From Pisolithus tinctorius (taxonomy: Eukaryota; Basidiomycota; Agaricomycetes; Boletales; Pisolithaceae): DNA of 64,000 nucleotides. The notes beneath the pieces were generated by a model that saw only the letters and a list, made by a program, of their open reading frames with translations, ran no database searches and was not told the DNA's origin. The stretch is from NCBI GenBank assembly GCA_024663395.1, contig JANFAH010000006.1, positions 2,790,001 through 2,854,000 on the forward strand. The letters run 5' to 3'. Made by a program: the position numbers and the translations under genes. Below, piece by piece: positions 21,170-32,374 of this stretch; position 1 is the stretch's first letter, and each line of letters begins with the position of its first letter.

Positions 21170-22985
21170 TGAAGGAGACTTTCCGGACAGGGGCAGAGGC
21201 TTTTGAGGCCTCTGGGATGGTCCAATCGATCTTGAAAAAGGAGACAACAGGGGGTCTCACCCCCCCCCCCCCCCCCTCAAGCCAAACAGCCTTTGGGAGT
21301 AGGGTAGAGATGGTCACAGGCTTGGCACTGAAGTCCAAGCAGTGGGAGAGGGTATCAGCAATGGTATTCTTGGTACCTGCAACATGGATGAACTGGAGTG
21401 GGTACTTCTGGAGGGTTGCCTGATGAGCAGTTAGCCTCTGTGGTTGCATGTAGTAAGTGATATTCTGGTGATCAGTATACATGCAAGTCAGTTCCAGAGG
21501 CAAGAGCAGATAGGGGTGCCACTGCTTGAGGGTGCACATTACCACTAACATTTCCAGGTCATAGACCTGGTAGTTTTGTTCTGCTCCAGTGAGTGACTGT
21601 GACATGTAGGTGCAGGGGTGAAGTGTTCCTGAGTTGTCAGCCTGTGACAGAACAGCACCAGTGCTGAGCTTGGAGGCATTGGTATGGAGTGTGAATGGTT
21701 TTTGTAAGTCTGGGAGACAAAGAATGGGCTTGGACAACAGGGCCTTTTTCAGGGCCTCAAAGGCAGAGGCCTTTTCTGGTCCCCAGGTCCATTTGGCATT
21801 TTTCTTTGAGAGGTCATGGAGAGGACATGCAGTCTGTGAGAAGCTGGAAATGAACTGCCAGTAGAAGTTACAGAAGCTGAGGAAGGAATGGAGTTCTCTC
21901 AGGGTCATCAGCATGGGCCAAGTTTTGATGGCTTCAATCTTAACCTCTGACAGTTTGTATTGTCCCTGGTGGATCACAAACCCTAAGAACTCTATTTCTT
22001 TGGCTTCAAAAGTACACTTTTTGAGTTTCAGGTGGAGGTGTTCCCTGGCAGTGATTCACAGAAACTGCTGGACAGAAGTGTGCAGTCCTTCCTTCATTTT
22101 TGAGTGTATTGTGACATCATCCATAAAGATGATGGCTTTCCACTTGCTTTTGAGTTCTCCAAATGTGTGATCCATGTACCTTTGGAAGGTAGGTGGTGAG
22201 TTGCATTGCCCAAAGAACATCACCATTGGTTTGAAGAGTCCTCTAGGGGTTATGAAAGCCCCTTTCCACTCGTCTCCTTCCTTTACCTGTATATTGGTGA
22301 AACCCCAACAGACATTGAACTTGGTGAAATACTTTGAGCCAGCAAGTTCATTGAGGAGGGTCTTGACATTGGGTAGGGGGTACAAGTTGATGATAGTGTG
22401 TGAGTTTAGGTAGCAGTAGTCTTGGATGAGTCTTCGTTTACCATCCTTTTTTCCTACAAAAAACATGGGGGCAGCTTGTGAAGATTTCAAGGAGCAAATT
22501 TTTCCACATTTAAGGTTCTCATCAATGAACTCATCTAGGGTCTTGAGCTCATTGAGCAAGAGGGGATAGATTGCTCCTTTCTTTGGCTGAAAGCTGGGCT
22601 TCAAGCATATTTCATGGTCAAGGAACCCCTGGTGAGGCAGAAGAGGGATTTCTTCTTTGGAGAAGACTACTGAGAACTCCTGATATTCCAGTGGTAACTC
22701 AACTTCTGCTTGTATGTGCAAAGCTTTGAGTTTTGTAGAGATAGAGGTCCAGTTAATTCTAATGGTCTGGGCAAAGTCAGTTCTGCAGAGGCAATTCTTC
22801 TTGTCAAGACCATGGTCAAGCTCTCCCCAGCCTATCAGCTTTCATGAGGTCCAGCTGATTATGGGGTTGTGCTCTTTAAGCCACAGCATTCTGAGAAGGA
22901 GGGACTCCCAATTTCTGAGCTTGAGGACATATGTGCAGATGCACATGGTCTTTCCCCAGATCTTGGCTCTGAAGGAAGTGATATG
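21170..22985 (-). pseudogene. Element E pol: end of protease, RT, RNase H, start of integrase region
   Basis: Reading leftwards on the minus strand, there is the end of a protease (MLWLKEHNPIISWTS near 22,845-22,890) and RT with FMDD (IIFMDDVTIHS near 22,095-22,130). RNase H follows (FTLHTNASKLSTGAVLSQAD near 21,640-21,700), then the segment NTIADTLSH near 21,340 that ends RNase H in this group. A frame break lies between RT and RNase H (about 21,980-22,055). The gene is cut on the left by the LTR of J and on the right, inside the protease, by unit F. The protease and gag continue at 35,788. A run of 18 C is present at about 21,262-21,279. Confidence 0.88.
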
Positions 22986-23557
22986 GGTGTGAAGTACAGG
23001 TTTACCCTTGGAGTGACCAGGCTTCAAGACCGGGTGACAGGGGTTAAGTCCGAGTGGCCAAAGTCAAGGCCGAGAAGATAGGTGCCAAGTCCGGCTGGAC
23101 CGGAGTTGAGGCCGGAGGTTAGGGGCTAAGTCCGGAGGACCGGACTTAAGACCGGGAGCGCGGGAACAAGGCCGGTAGCGTGGGAAACCGACCGATGTTG
23201 GAGTGCGCACAAGGGGAAGCCGGTCCAGGGTTGGATCTACCTCCCTTGGTCTCAGCTTATGTGCTGTACCCTTATGCAAGCCAGGGAGAGGTCCGGGACA
23301 GGGGTCAGGGATAGCTTAAGGCTCGGCCTTAGCTATAGAGTGGTCTCGAGGGGTAATACGGGGTTGAGGGTAATACTAAGTTGATATTCTGACTGAGGGT
23401 ACTACGAAGTATGTACAGGGGTTAAATACATGAGGCCGGTCCGGAGTAAAGAACATGAAGCCAGACTTGTGAATAAGCTATTAGCAAGATGATTAGCAAG
23501 AGTGAGGACAGCCACAGAGGCTGTGCAGAGACTAATAGCTAAAGTCCAGGTGACTGG

Positions 23558-24210
23558 TGTAGGAAAAGTCCAAGTAGCTGTATAACACGAGCTAGATGGC
23601 TTAGATAACAACAATAAAAAATGAAGGGAACGAATTGTTCGTCCCAAGGGATTCTGGACTGTTGGGACTAGAAGGGGAGACCCAGCGCTTTGTAGCAGTA
23701 GTGTTTCGTAACGTGCGCGGTGTGGTCCGTGGAGTAGTGCTGGCGATGCGAGCGGTGCGAGCGGTATACGTAGTTCGTGTGCAGTGGGATGCGAGATGTG
23801 CGGTGTAGACAAAGTGGAAAAAAAACTCGTGGTGACCTTCCGAGTGCCAAAAGGTATCATTCCGTACCTAAGTACAGGGCTTTATAGTCCAGACAAACCC
23901 GGAACCTAAGTAAGACAGGGTACAGTAAAGGAAAGCCGCGCGACAGTGTGTACACAGATGACAGGCCAAACTGAGGCCAAGGGTATACTACAAGCACTAA
24001 AGGAATAGAGACCATGATAAGAGAAGGAGTCCGAGGAAAACAACAACCAGAGCACAGCGGCCGTGGGTATAGCATTGCGTGAGAGGGAGCGAGGGCGTGG
24101 GAAGGTAGCGCGTGAACAATGGTGAACGCGAGAGGGGAGCGGACGTAACAGTAGTCACAGAATGGTTAATGATAGGGGCTTACGCATCCAGGGAATGCGG
24201 ATTCCTCACA
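23558..24210 (-). repeat. 3' LTR of element D
   Basis: 653 bp. On the minus strand it runs TGTGAGGAATCC ... CTTTTCCTACA. Nearly identical to 34,798-35,451, with scattered transitions. Confidence 0.9.
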
Positions 24211-24436
24211 CCTGCGGGGGACTTAGATGCTGACCGTCCCCGGTCAGCCACGTGGCATGGAGGACATAAATAGCTTGCTGCGTGGTGATGGCAACGGTGT
24301 GGTGCCGAGGGTTCGAGAACACCGGATGATTCCGCATGGAAGCGAAGGAAGCATAGAGCCGAGGGATGCGAGAAGGCCGTTGAATACCGCGTATAGGCAT
24401 CCGGACCGATGACATAAGTGCCTCATGGCCGCTAAG

Positions 24437-24445
24437 TATATAATT
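24437..24445 (+). promoter_or_regulatory. TATA-like box of the zinc-cluster gene
   Basis: TATATAATT lies 76 bp upstream of the ATG at 24,521, followed by a pyrimidine-rich leader (CTTTCCTCCCATCTTCAACC). This is a usual fungal core-promoter layout. It lies on the antisense strand of D, outside the LTR, so the gene seems to have its own promoter. Confidence 0.5.
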
Positions 24446-24520
24446 GTTAGTGCGCGGCTCAAACCTTTGCATCGATTTGATTCTTTCCTCCCATCTTCAA
24501 CCCCTTCAATCGCTCTCATC

Positions 24521-25634
24521 ATGTCTGCTGGCTGTGCCCCTCGTCTCTCCCAGCTCGTACGCACAGCCACCCCCGACCCAATCGAAGCAGAGAAGACCTC
24601 GCTGAGGGAGAAGTTCATTGCCGCCTCCGCGGCTCTGGTCGCTGAGGCCAAGTGCCTCCCGGATGACAAGGAGGAACTGTGGGAGGAGAAAGTGATGTGG
24701 ATGCGCAGATGGGAGCAGAGGACGGTAAGTGTCCAACACCTTTGAGGCTCATAGTACTGACTGTTTTCCAGGGAGAAGTGTTCCCCCTCGTCGAGCGCGG
24801 GCGAGCGTTGGGAATCGACACCAAAATAGACGCGGCGGATGGTCCCGCGGTAGCGGAGGCCGATGAGGCCTATGAGAGGTGGGTGTCTGAGGAGATCGCG
24901 CGGGGGAGAGCCGACGAGGACGTGCGGATGGAAGAGGCGGTCGCGCAGGCTGTCATCGAGCAGGGTACCAGTGCCAAGGTGCCGGTGACGACAGAGAAAA
25001 TGTCGCACGTGGAAGTGGTGTCCCATCCGGTTCAGAAGGTAAGTGCGGAACCTGGATGGTGCGGTAGCGGCTAACACTGAAGTCCTAAGCGATCGTGGCA
25101 AACGGTGGCAGAGAGCGAAGACGAGGACGAGCCCAAGATCGTTGTTCCTCCCGGCTCGATCCTCCACAAGGTCCCGTGTGCACGGTGCACGGTGAAGAAG
25201 ACGGCCTGCATCGGACCCGTTGGGTGGACGTGCGACGGCTGTGTGCGAATGAAGCAGGGGTGCAAGAAGTCGACGAAATCTGTGGGAAAGAAGGCACAGG
25301 CAGGCGCTTTGGTTGGTAAGTAACGACCCCACTTCGGGAGGTGCGAAGTTAATGGCGAGCAGTGCGGGCCTCGAAGACCGTGAAGGCGAGCTCGTCCAAG
25401 AGAGTCGTAGACGACGATGACAATGACGACGAAGTAGAGGTGGTCGAAAGTCACACGCGTGTGAAGGGAAAACCACCAGTGCGTAGCCGGCTTGATGCCA
25501 AGGTTGCGGCCGACCTGTCGCAGTCGCTGAGGCTGCTTCGTGCTGAGGCCACGGAGTCGCAGGCCGCATACCTTCACCTGCAGGTGCACGTTGATCAACT
25601 CGCTGAAGCTCTGGAGAAGATTGGGGTGGAATAA
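24521..25634 (+). CDS. Zn-cluster-like hypothetical protein, four exons, antisense within element D
   Basis: Exons 24,521-24,724, 24,772-25,038, 25,090-25,315 and 25,363-25,634 keep phase across three GT-AG introns of 47, 51 and 47 bp and give 322 aa. An N-terminal helical part (TSLREKFIAASAALVAEAKC ... WEEKVMWMRRWEQRT) precedes a charged middle. A Cys-rich motif follows, CARCTVKKTACIGPVGWTCD then GCVRMKQGC, a C2C-CC-type cluster reminiscent of fungal zinc clusters. A poly-Asp stretch and a C-terminal coiled-coil-like helix (LRLLRAEATESQAAYLHLQV, then QLAEALEKIG) complete it. I recall very similar proteins in many copies in Boletales genomes. Function is unknown; DNA binding is a guess. No disabling change was seen. 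Confidence 0.85.
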
Positions 25635-26514
25635 GAACGTTTATAGTTAGTTCAGATTCGTTGTACTGTCCCATCCGCATGTCAGCGCATATCGCGCTAA
25701 ATACACCGCTTTTCTTGCTTCTGCGCGAAGTTGCAAACGACTCGAAATGCTTGAAGATGTTCCGTGGGACAGTGCGGCCGCAGTAAGATATGATGCGCAG
25801 GGTACCGCCCGACTTGTCTTCTTTGTGCGGCTTTCGACTTCTCTCAACGGTAAGTCCTCGTGAAACGATCTTGATGGTAGGATGTGACAGAATGACGGAG
25901 AGAGAGCGAAGGGACTGTTTATCGGGTAAGTGTGACGGTCTTTGGGTATTAATCGTAAGGAAGCGGAAGGAGAATCGAAAGAAAAACAGATCAAGTGGCG
26001 CACGCTGACTGCGCGATCGAAGAAGAAACGCTCGGAGTTGTTGCGAGTATCCGCGGTATAGAGCGGCCGAGGACAGCATCAGCGAGACTAGTAAGAGAGA
26101 TAGGAGAGACGTTGTTTTGGCTATATACTTATTCGGTGTTTTGTTATTTTTCTGGACGGTTTTGGACTTTTTGTAAGCGGTTTTTATGTTTTTTGAGCGA
26201 GGACTAGCTATCAGTAGAATCGCCGGACGAAACCTGGGGTGGAATAGAGGTCTCCGGACGAAACCCGGGGTAAAACAGATAAAGGGAAACGAACTATGTC
26301 TGATATCGGGTGGATCAAGTGGTAAGCTGGTCACCCCTGCGGGGGACTTTGAACACTGACTGTCCCCAGTCAGCATGGGAGAAGGAACGAGCGTAGTAGG
26401 AGAAGCCGCGGGGAGGCGGGCGAGGCCGCGGAAAGAGGTATGGGTATTGTGGGAGAAGAGGGTACGGAGGAACAGTGCGATGGACAAACTGTGGATACTG
26501 GAAAGGATGGATAG
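25635..26514. other. Non-coding spacer between the zinc-cluster gene and D integrase
   Basis: 3' flank of the plus-strand gene and 3' flank of the minus-strand integrase. It contains a short tandem repeat (CCGGACGAAACC followed by GGGGT) twice at 26,222-26,267 and the right 40-bp direct repeat. A 747-codon open frame on the minus strand crosses this region and the gene, but it has no recognisable domain. Confidence 0.6.
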
Positions 26515-27860
26515 TCAGCTGTCTGCGGAAAAAGCCTCGACATCATCATCAGTGGGGTCATCCTCAGCCTCTTCAAGAAGGTGGTCTAGTTCTTCATCAT
26601 CTAACCCAGTAATGCGAGTTACGGTTGCGCGGGTCTGAGACCGTGGGTGGTAGGGAAGTAAGCGGAATGCAGCGAAGCGGAGTTTGGAGATGGAGCCATC
26701 CAGCTCGGCCAGTAGGTACGAGCTGCCAGTGGTCTGACGAAGGACGACCATGGGACCGGTGTACCGCGGCTTTGTCTTCCGGTTCAGCTCTTTCTCTACG
26801 TGGGAGTTGCGAACAAGCACGAGGGCGCCGGGAGCGAAGTTATGGTCTTTAATGTGATGCTGAAAGGCGGCTTCGAACTGCTGGATGGACTGGAACCATG
26901 TGCGGAGGATGTTGCCACGGACCTGGTCCAAGTCATCCTGACACTTCTGCAACTGGTGCGCTTGCCAAGCTATCAGTTCTGTGGTAGTCAGCGGTGTCGC
27001 ATCATCGCGGGATAGGGGTAAAAGGAAAGTAGCCTCCGCAAGGTCGAATGGGAACAGCGGTTCGACACCATGTACCATGAAATAAGGGGATAGACCCGTG
27101 GATTTCAAAATGGTGACCCGCTTGGCCCAGAAGACAGAGTGCGCAATGGTGTGCCAGCAGCGATCATCGTTCTCGCAGCTCTTCATGATAGCCTTGCAAA
27201 CATCATAGTGGCGATGCTCTACAATACCGTTAGCCTGAGAGTTGTAAGGAGAGATACAGATGTGACGGATATGATATTGCGCGGCTAGGGCATCTAAGGC
27301 TTGGACGAATGTGGGACCGTTGTCGGTGACAATCTCGGTGAGCGGACCCCAGCGGCATAGAATGTCCTCGAAGATGAAGGACGCGAGCGCGGTACTATTT
27401 TCCGTGCGCAACATACGCCATTCGGGATATGAAGTCAGCGCGCAACGGCCTGTACTATGTAGCGGTAACCGCCGGCTTTGGGCATCAGCATCGTGTCAAT
27501 GTGAGCTTTATGAAACAAGCCCCCTATCATGGGTACAGTGGGGGGGATATGAAGCTTCTGCGTCTGGCGGACCTGGCATTCGTGACAAGTGCGGACATAC
27601 CACTTCACGTCCTCGACAAGCAGAGGCCACCAAAAGCGGAGGAGAAGGCGTGTGCGGACCATGAAGACACCTTTGTGCCTGAGGTCATCATGCGCTTCCT
27701 TGATGAGATGGTACCGCTTGGATGCATCGACGACTAGCTGGTGCCGTCCGTGCGGTTCCTGACGCCATAAGTTGCCATCTAGGAGGAAGAAGCAGCTGGC
27801 CGAATTAAAGAAGGATGAGTACTGCGCATCAGTAAGGTCAGGAGGTCGCGAGGAATGCAC
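26515..27860 (-). pseudogene. Element D integrase
   Basis: The HHCC finger (HLIKEAHDDLRHKGVF ... CHECQVRQ) is at about 27,590-27,720. The core follows with HIDTMLMP, IVTDNGPTF and a family-typical NGIVEHRHYD for the third acidic residue. The C-terminal part reads GALVLVRNSHVEKELNRKTK, a common integrase tail fold, and no chromodomain is visible. A one-base loss near 27,445 (GCC GTT for expected GCC CGT) shifts the frame in mid-core. Confidence 0.88.
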
Positions 27861-30114
27861 GGATCATTTCCATCCTTGCTTCACATGCCCGAGCTTTTGC
27901 GGACTGCGGAATGGCAGGGTTGTCTGGGGTATCGGAAGGGTTATTAGCATCAGCAGTCGCAGAGAATGCGAGATAGAAGGATGTAGGTGGCGGGAGGCTC
28001 GCCCGATGGTAAGTGGGTGGCGGTAGGGAATGCTGGTCTTGACTGGAAAGTGACATAGGAGGTGGGCGGTCATTGACAACCTGCGTAGAGAAGGAATAAA
28101 AGCGGTCTAGCCAATCCTCATGGTCGTCAACCTCGGGCAGGTCGAGCTCCGACCGCGGATGGCGGGATAAGCCATCAGGGCCGGCATGCCTATCCGCGGG
28201 AACGTGGACGAGTTTGAACGAGAAAAGGAGGACGCCAGCGATCCAGCGATTGATCGTCGCATTAGGCTGCAGATCTGGGTTATTTATCATACCCTTAATA
28301 TACTTCGCATCTACCTCCACAGTGAAGTTAGTGAGGCCGAAGATGTATACGCGTACCGCACGCAACGCGCGGAAGAGACCATACAACTCAAGCTTGGCCT
28401 GGGAGTAGCGGCTTTCCACTTCATTGAGGGTGATGGATCCGAAGCGACTTGGGTACCGTCTGCCATCTTCGCCAAGCTGGTAGAGGATGTAGCTGACTGC
28501 GATGACCGATGTGTCGACTGCTAGAACTACTTCGTGACCGCACTCGTAGTCGATTCTTCGGAGTGCAGGGGACTTTACAATTTCATCCTTGAGGTGTTGC
28601 ATGGCAGCGCGTTGCAGCTCGTCCCATGTGAATGGTACGTCTTTCTGCGTGAGCGCGACTAGCGGCCACGCGATCTTGGCGAAGTCTTTGATGAAGATGT
28701 GTAGCACTCTGCAGACACCGAGGAAACCGCGAACCTGTGTCAGGTTGCAGCACTCGGGCCAGTTGCGGATCTTCTGCACTTTGCTTTCTTCAGGAATGCG
28801 ACCTTCAAAGGTGCACTTGTGGCCAACGATCACAGCGGACGGAGCGGCTAGCACGAACTTCTTCGCCAAGATGGTGGCTCCGACGTTCTGCAAATGCTGA
28901 AGGATACGGTTAACGACTATACAGTGGTTCCAGATAAATTTCCGAATCCCAGGATTCTCCGGGATAGTCTCATAGGAGCCGTCTGTGTGCTGATAGCAGG
29001 TGGTTTCGGATTTCATGGGGACGTCATCTATGAAGGGTAGGGGATGATGCGGGATCTCATCCTGGAGAACAAATGCAGTATCTCCCTGGTATACCTGTAC
29101 CGCATTCGCATGACCTTGCGGCAGAGTAGTAAGCCGATGTGGTCCAAGGGGGGTACCAAAGGTGGTGAGGTCGCGGGAATCCATGTGAAGTGCACACTGG
29201 TCATACCCGGAGTAGAGGTCCATCATCGCATACACTGCATATCCAGCAAAGGATTCTGCGAGGTGTTCTACGAAGGGCGGAACGGACGCATCGCAGATGG
29301 TCACCGCATTCAGGGGCTGTAAGTCATGCACAAGGCGAAGAGACTTTCCGTCTTTCTTTACTACGCAGAACCAGTGGGAGCGGTAAGCTGCTGTAGAAGG
29401 TTCATACATGCTGGACTTGATGCGATCTTTAATCATGTCTATGACTTGGGCATGGATCGCGTTCGGGATAGGGATATTGCGTTGGACCCAAGGCGTGTGC
29501 AGAATCGTAGGAATCTTTACTGGCGGAAAATAGCGTTCGTCTAGGTGTCCGCGCTCTGTAATGTCCCAAGCGAATGTGAGCTCATGGACCGAAACGAGCC
29601 AAGTTGGGAGTTTAAGTTCTTCTGGCCAAAGCCAATCTGCAGGGTCGAGGTCAAGTTCCGCGGCCCGTTCGGCAGTGAAGCGGATGCCCGGGGCGAAGTC
29701 TGGAGGACGGGCTGGAAGTGGTTGGAGACCAGCGAGCGGGTGGTCAGGCAGGCTGCGCATGATGCGGTACTCTTCCGCCATCGGGGCAGGTACCGTCCGA
29801 ACCTTCTTGGCAACCGGCTTGTAAACGAGGGTGCAAACCGCGGGATCTAGTTGATAAACGCTGCCGAATGCGGCTATAGCAGAGGGGTTTAGTATTGTCT
29901 GAGTGGAAGAGAGGAAGGTGAAAGCAGGCGAGGGTATCCCGGTGGGTATGTTCTGTGGTACGGGTGCCGCGGGCGAAGAGAAGTTCATCGAAGTAAAGGC
30001 TAATGATGAGAGTGTAGGACTGAGGAACGGATAACAATGGCTAAATAGGAAACAGGACGTTTTAGTAGGCTCTCCCCGACTGTTTGGTGGATCATCGATA
30101 TTCAAAAACCCCAC
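27838..30114 (-). pseudogene. Element D reverse transcriptase and RNase H with FIDD active-site box
   Basis: A long frame of 758 codons. It has an RT domain (WFCVVKKDGKSLRLVHDLQP, YAVYAMMDLYSGYDQ and LPFIDDVPMKS), then RNase H-like segments (ALRRIDYECGHEVVLAVDTS and RYSQAKLELYGLFRALRAVR), and a C-terminal linker (HVPADRHAGPDGLSRHPRS). FIDD stands where most gypsy RTs have YxDD or FxDD. I recall FIDD as usual in this basidiomycete group. Frames change at both ends, at the protease boundary (about 30,105) and the integrase boundary (about 27,845), so no full polyprotein is made. Confidence 0.88.
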
Positions 30115-31360
30115 TCGACTATACTTTGGTGGCTATGGCAGTGCTTGCCGCACTTGCAGCGCGGACAGCCCTTGCGCCACGGGCGCATGGGCAAAGTGTA
30201 CTCGCAGCCGTCGTTCGGGTCTCGGAGAGTAATCCGCTGTCCGCCGTTGGGATAATCGTTTGTTACTGCACTCATAAGGCAAATGAACGGATGTCCGAGG
30301 AGCATGTTGAAGTTGGCATGTTCAACTACTTGAACCTGTAGCATGACTGGCCCAGCGCCGAAGTCGAGTTTCAGGTTCTCTAGTACGCCTACAGTAGTGT
30401 CTTTAGACATGTTAGCAGACGTCATAGTCATGAGATGGTCGCAGCGCAAAGGGAGTCCGATCTTTTCCCAAACGCGCCTGGGCATGGCGACGATTTCCGA
30501 ACCGGAATCTAGTACGCAGTTGATTGTGACGTCGGTCCCGGGGACCTTAGCTTCGATGCAGCGGAGCAGCAGAGTGTGGTGAGCTACGATGGAGCCGTCA
30601 TCACCGCAGATAATGCGGTCTCCGTATTCGCGCGCGGTTCTTTGAGGATCGTGACCGGTCAGTTCATTCACTTGTACTCCTTCTTCATCGTCGCTACGAA
30701 CTACCTCAATCTCATTTGTGGTGACGCGTTTCGCCATGGTGATGTCTCTGAACTGTTTGCGAAACTCTGGGGCTACTGCAAATAATTCTTTGACTGGCAT
30801 GGCAACGCTAGTTTCGAGTACGCGCTCCACGATACGCTTGGGCGCGGCTTTGTCTTCGAGAGGGAACGAGTAACGATACTGGTTTTGATTGCGAGCTGCT
30901 GGGTATGGTGTCTGCGACGGAACAATTGCTGCGGGAACGGGATCCTTGCGCGCGGGTGTCGGAGCCGGACTAGTTGGAGGAACATATGGTTTCGTAGCAC
31001 TGGATGTTGGTGCAGGTGTGGAGGGCTCGGGTGCCTGGCGAGCGGCACGTGAACTTTGAACGCCAGGGGAAATGATTTCCTCTTCAACAGTGGCTGCGCA
31101 CGGGTCGACGCGTGGAGGGTTGGCAGGACGTGCCACGGGTCGAGCTGTGATTTCAACTCCGTCGAAGTGGGCTTTCTTTCCGCAGGGAATGACTGCTCCC
31201 TTGTTTCCTTTATCCGCTTGGTAGGTAGCCCAAGCTTGAGCGACATATGCTTGGAAGTCGGGGTCGGCTAAGTCTGCGACAGGTTCATCGGCATCTTGGA
31301 CGGTGTTTAAGAAGGCAGAAGGCTGGATCTCCAACTGCACGTCAATTTTGGGATGAGCAA
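30102..31360 (-). pseudogene. Element D protease region
   Basis: The aspartic protease core INCVLDSGSEIVAMPRRVWE lies near 30,480-30,530 and the flap and C-terminal part (ANFNMLLGHPFICLMSA) near 30,280-30,330. A Cys/His stretch (CPRCKCGKHCHSH) at about 30,130-30,165 resembles a metal-binding tail. The N-terminal half is a proline-rich linker. It overlaps the end of gag in another frame at about 31,310-31,370, which may be a shift site or a simple indel. Confidence 0.82.
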
Positions 31361-32374
31361 CGCAGAAGAGGTTGGCGGTGCCTTGCGCGGAGCGGCAGGA
31401 GTCGCAGCACGTGCGCCGGCCTGGTCTCTGTCAGCCATGACGCGGTCAACAGCCTCTCTCAGTGAGTTACATTCAGGGAAATGTGGGATTCGGCTCCCGT
31501 CTGCCAGATAGAGACGGTTGTCTGTACCTCTCGTGATCTTACCGGCGTGGATATAAACTTCAACGAGTGTGCACATCCTCGTCCAGTGGTTGGGGTCTGC
31601 ACAGAAGCCGCAGCCGGGTCTGCATTGCTGCGGCGGAGGCTGCGTCTGGAAGTTGTATTCCTGTTTAATGACAGTACCAGCAGGTGGCACTTGCAGCATG
31701 TAAGCTGACGAGGGAGGTCCAGCTGGCGAGGCCGCGGTACCCATTGTTGGTACCGCGCTACGAAGAGCGGATCCTGTCAGAAGGAACTTGGCGGCTTTGA
31801 CGACTTCTGCGAGTGGGTATGGATCGTCAGGGTGGAGGTCGGTGCGGACTATAGAGAGTCGATGACGAATACGATCTGCGATGGCCCTCGGGAAGCCATT
31901 CAGGAACATGGAATCCCGTTCTGTCTCTGCAAGCTTTTTAGTTTTAATGAGCAGGGCAGAAATCTTAGCGAATTTCCGCTGGTATTCTCCGAGGTCATCC
32001 TGGTTCCGCATAGGCTTTGACTGATATTCTTCGACGAGATACTGCAGATCTGCGTGGCAATAGCGGTCGTCACCCTCGCAGCCAGGGTACAAACCCTTAA
32101 CAGCGACTACGAAGGCATCCCAGTCGTCGGCCGCAGGAGCGGCTTCCAGAAGCGTTTGCCAGACCTCAGCTTCTTCGAGGTCAGCGTAGCGGATTGCAGC
32201 TCTGATCTTGCCACGGTCATCAAGAGCAGCGAGAGTACCGAGGAAGTCGATGTCTTTGAGGTAGCGCAGAAGCTGCGCGGGAGAATCTCCGCTAAATTTA
32301 GGTGAGTTTTGTGTACCGCGGAGCGGCATCTGAAACTGAGGATTAGCCATTGGTGGGTTAATCTGTGGTGGCAG
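31307..32374 (-). pseudogene. Element D gag, N-terminus separated by insertion of copy B
   Basis: Capsid-like region with NSPKFSGDSPAQLLRYLKDI and DLGEYQRKFAKISALLIKTK. The nucleocapsid-type finger CGFCADPNHWTRMC lies near 31,560-31,610, followed by the usual YIHAGKI segment. At 32,374 the frame enters copy B. Skipping copy B and one GCGG, the frame continues into 34,233 and up with a proline-rich N-terminus (VPPIANPAPPPQINPPMANP). So the gene was whole before that insertion. Confidence 0.82.

Larger units (their letters stand above)
24211..26378. repeat. Pair of 40-bp direct repeats bracketing the zinc-cluster gene
   Basis: The left copy is 24,211-24,249 (CCTGCGGGGGACTT, then CTGACCGTCCCCGGTCAGC) and the right copy 26,337-26,374 (CCTGCGGGGGACTT, then CTGACTGTCCCCAGTCAGC). 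The left copy abuts the LTR directly, so it holds the position of the element's primer tract. The repeat contains a short palindrome. The arrangement suggests that a boundary of D was duplicated when the gene was acquired. Confidence 0.6.

Noticed and set aside
24244..26487. A 747-codon open frame on the minus strand across the zinc-cluster gene
   Set aside because: It has no recognisable domain, is low-complexity (Arg/Ser/Leu/Pro-rich), and lies antisense to a four-exon gene with consistent phases. It looks like a by-product of GC-rich codon use.
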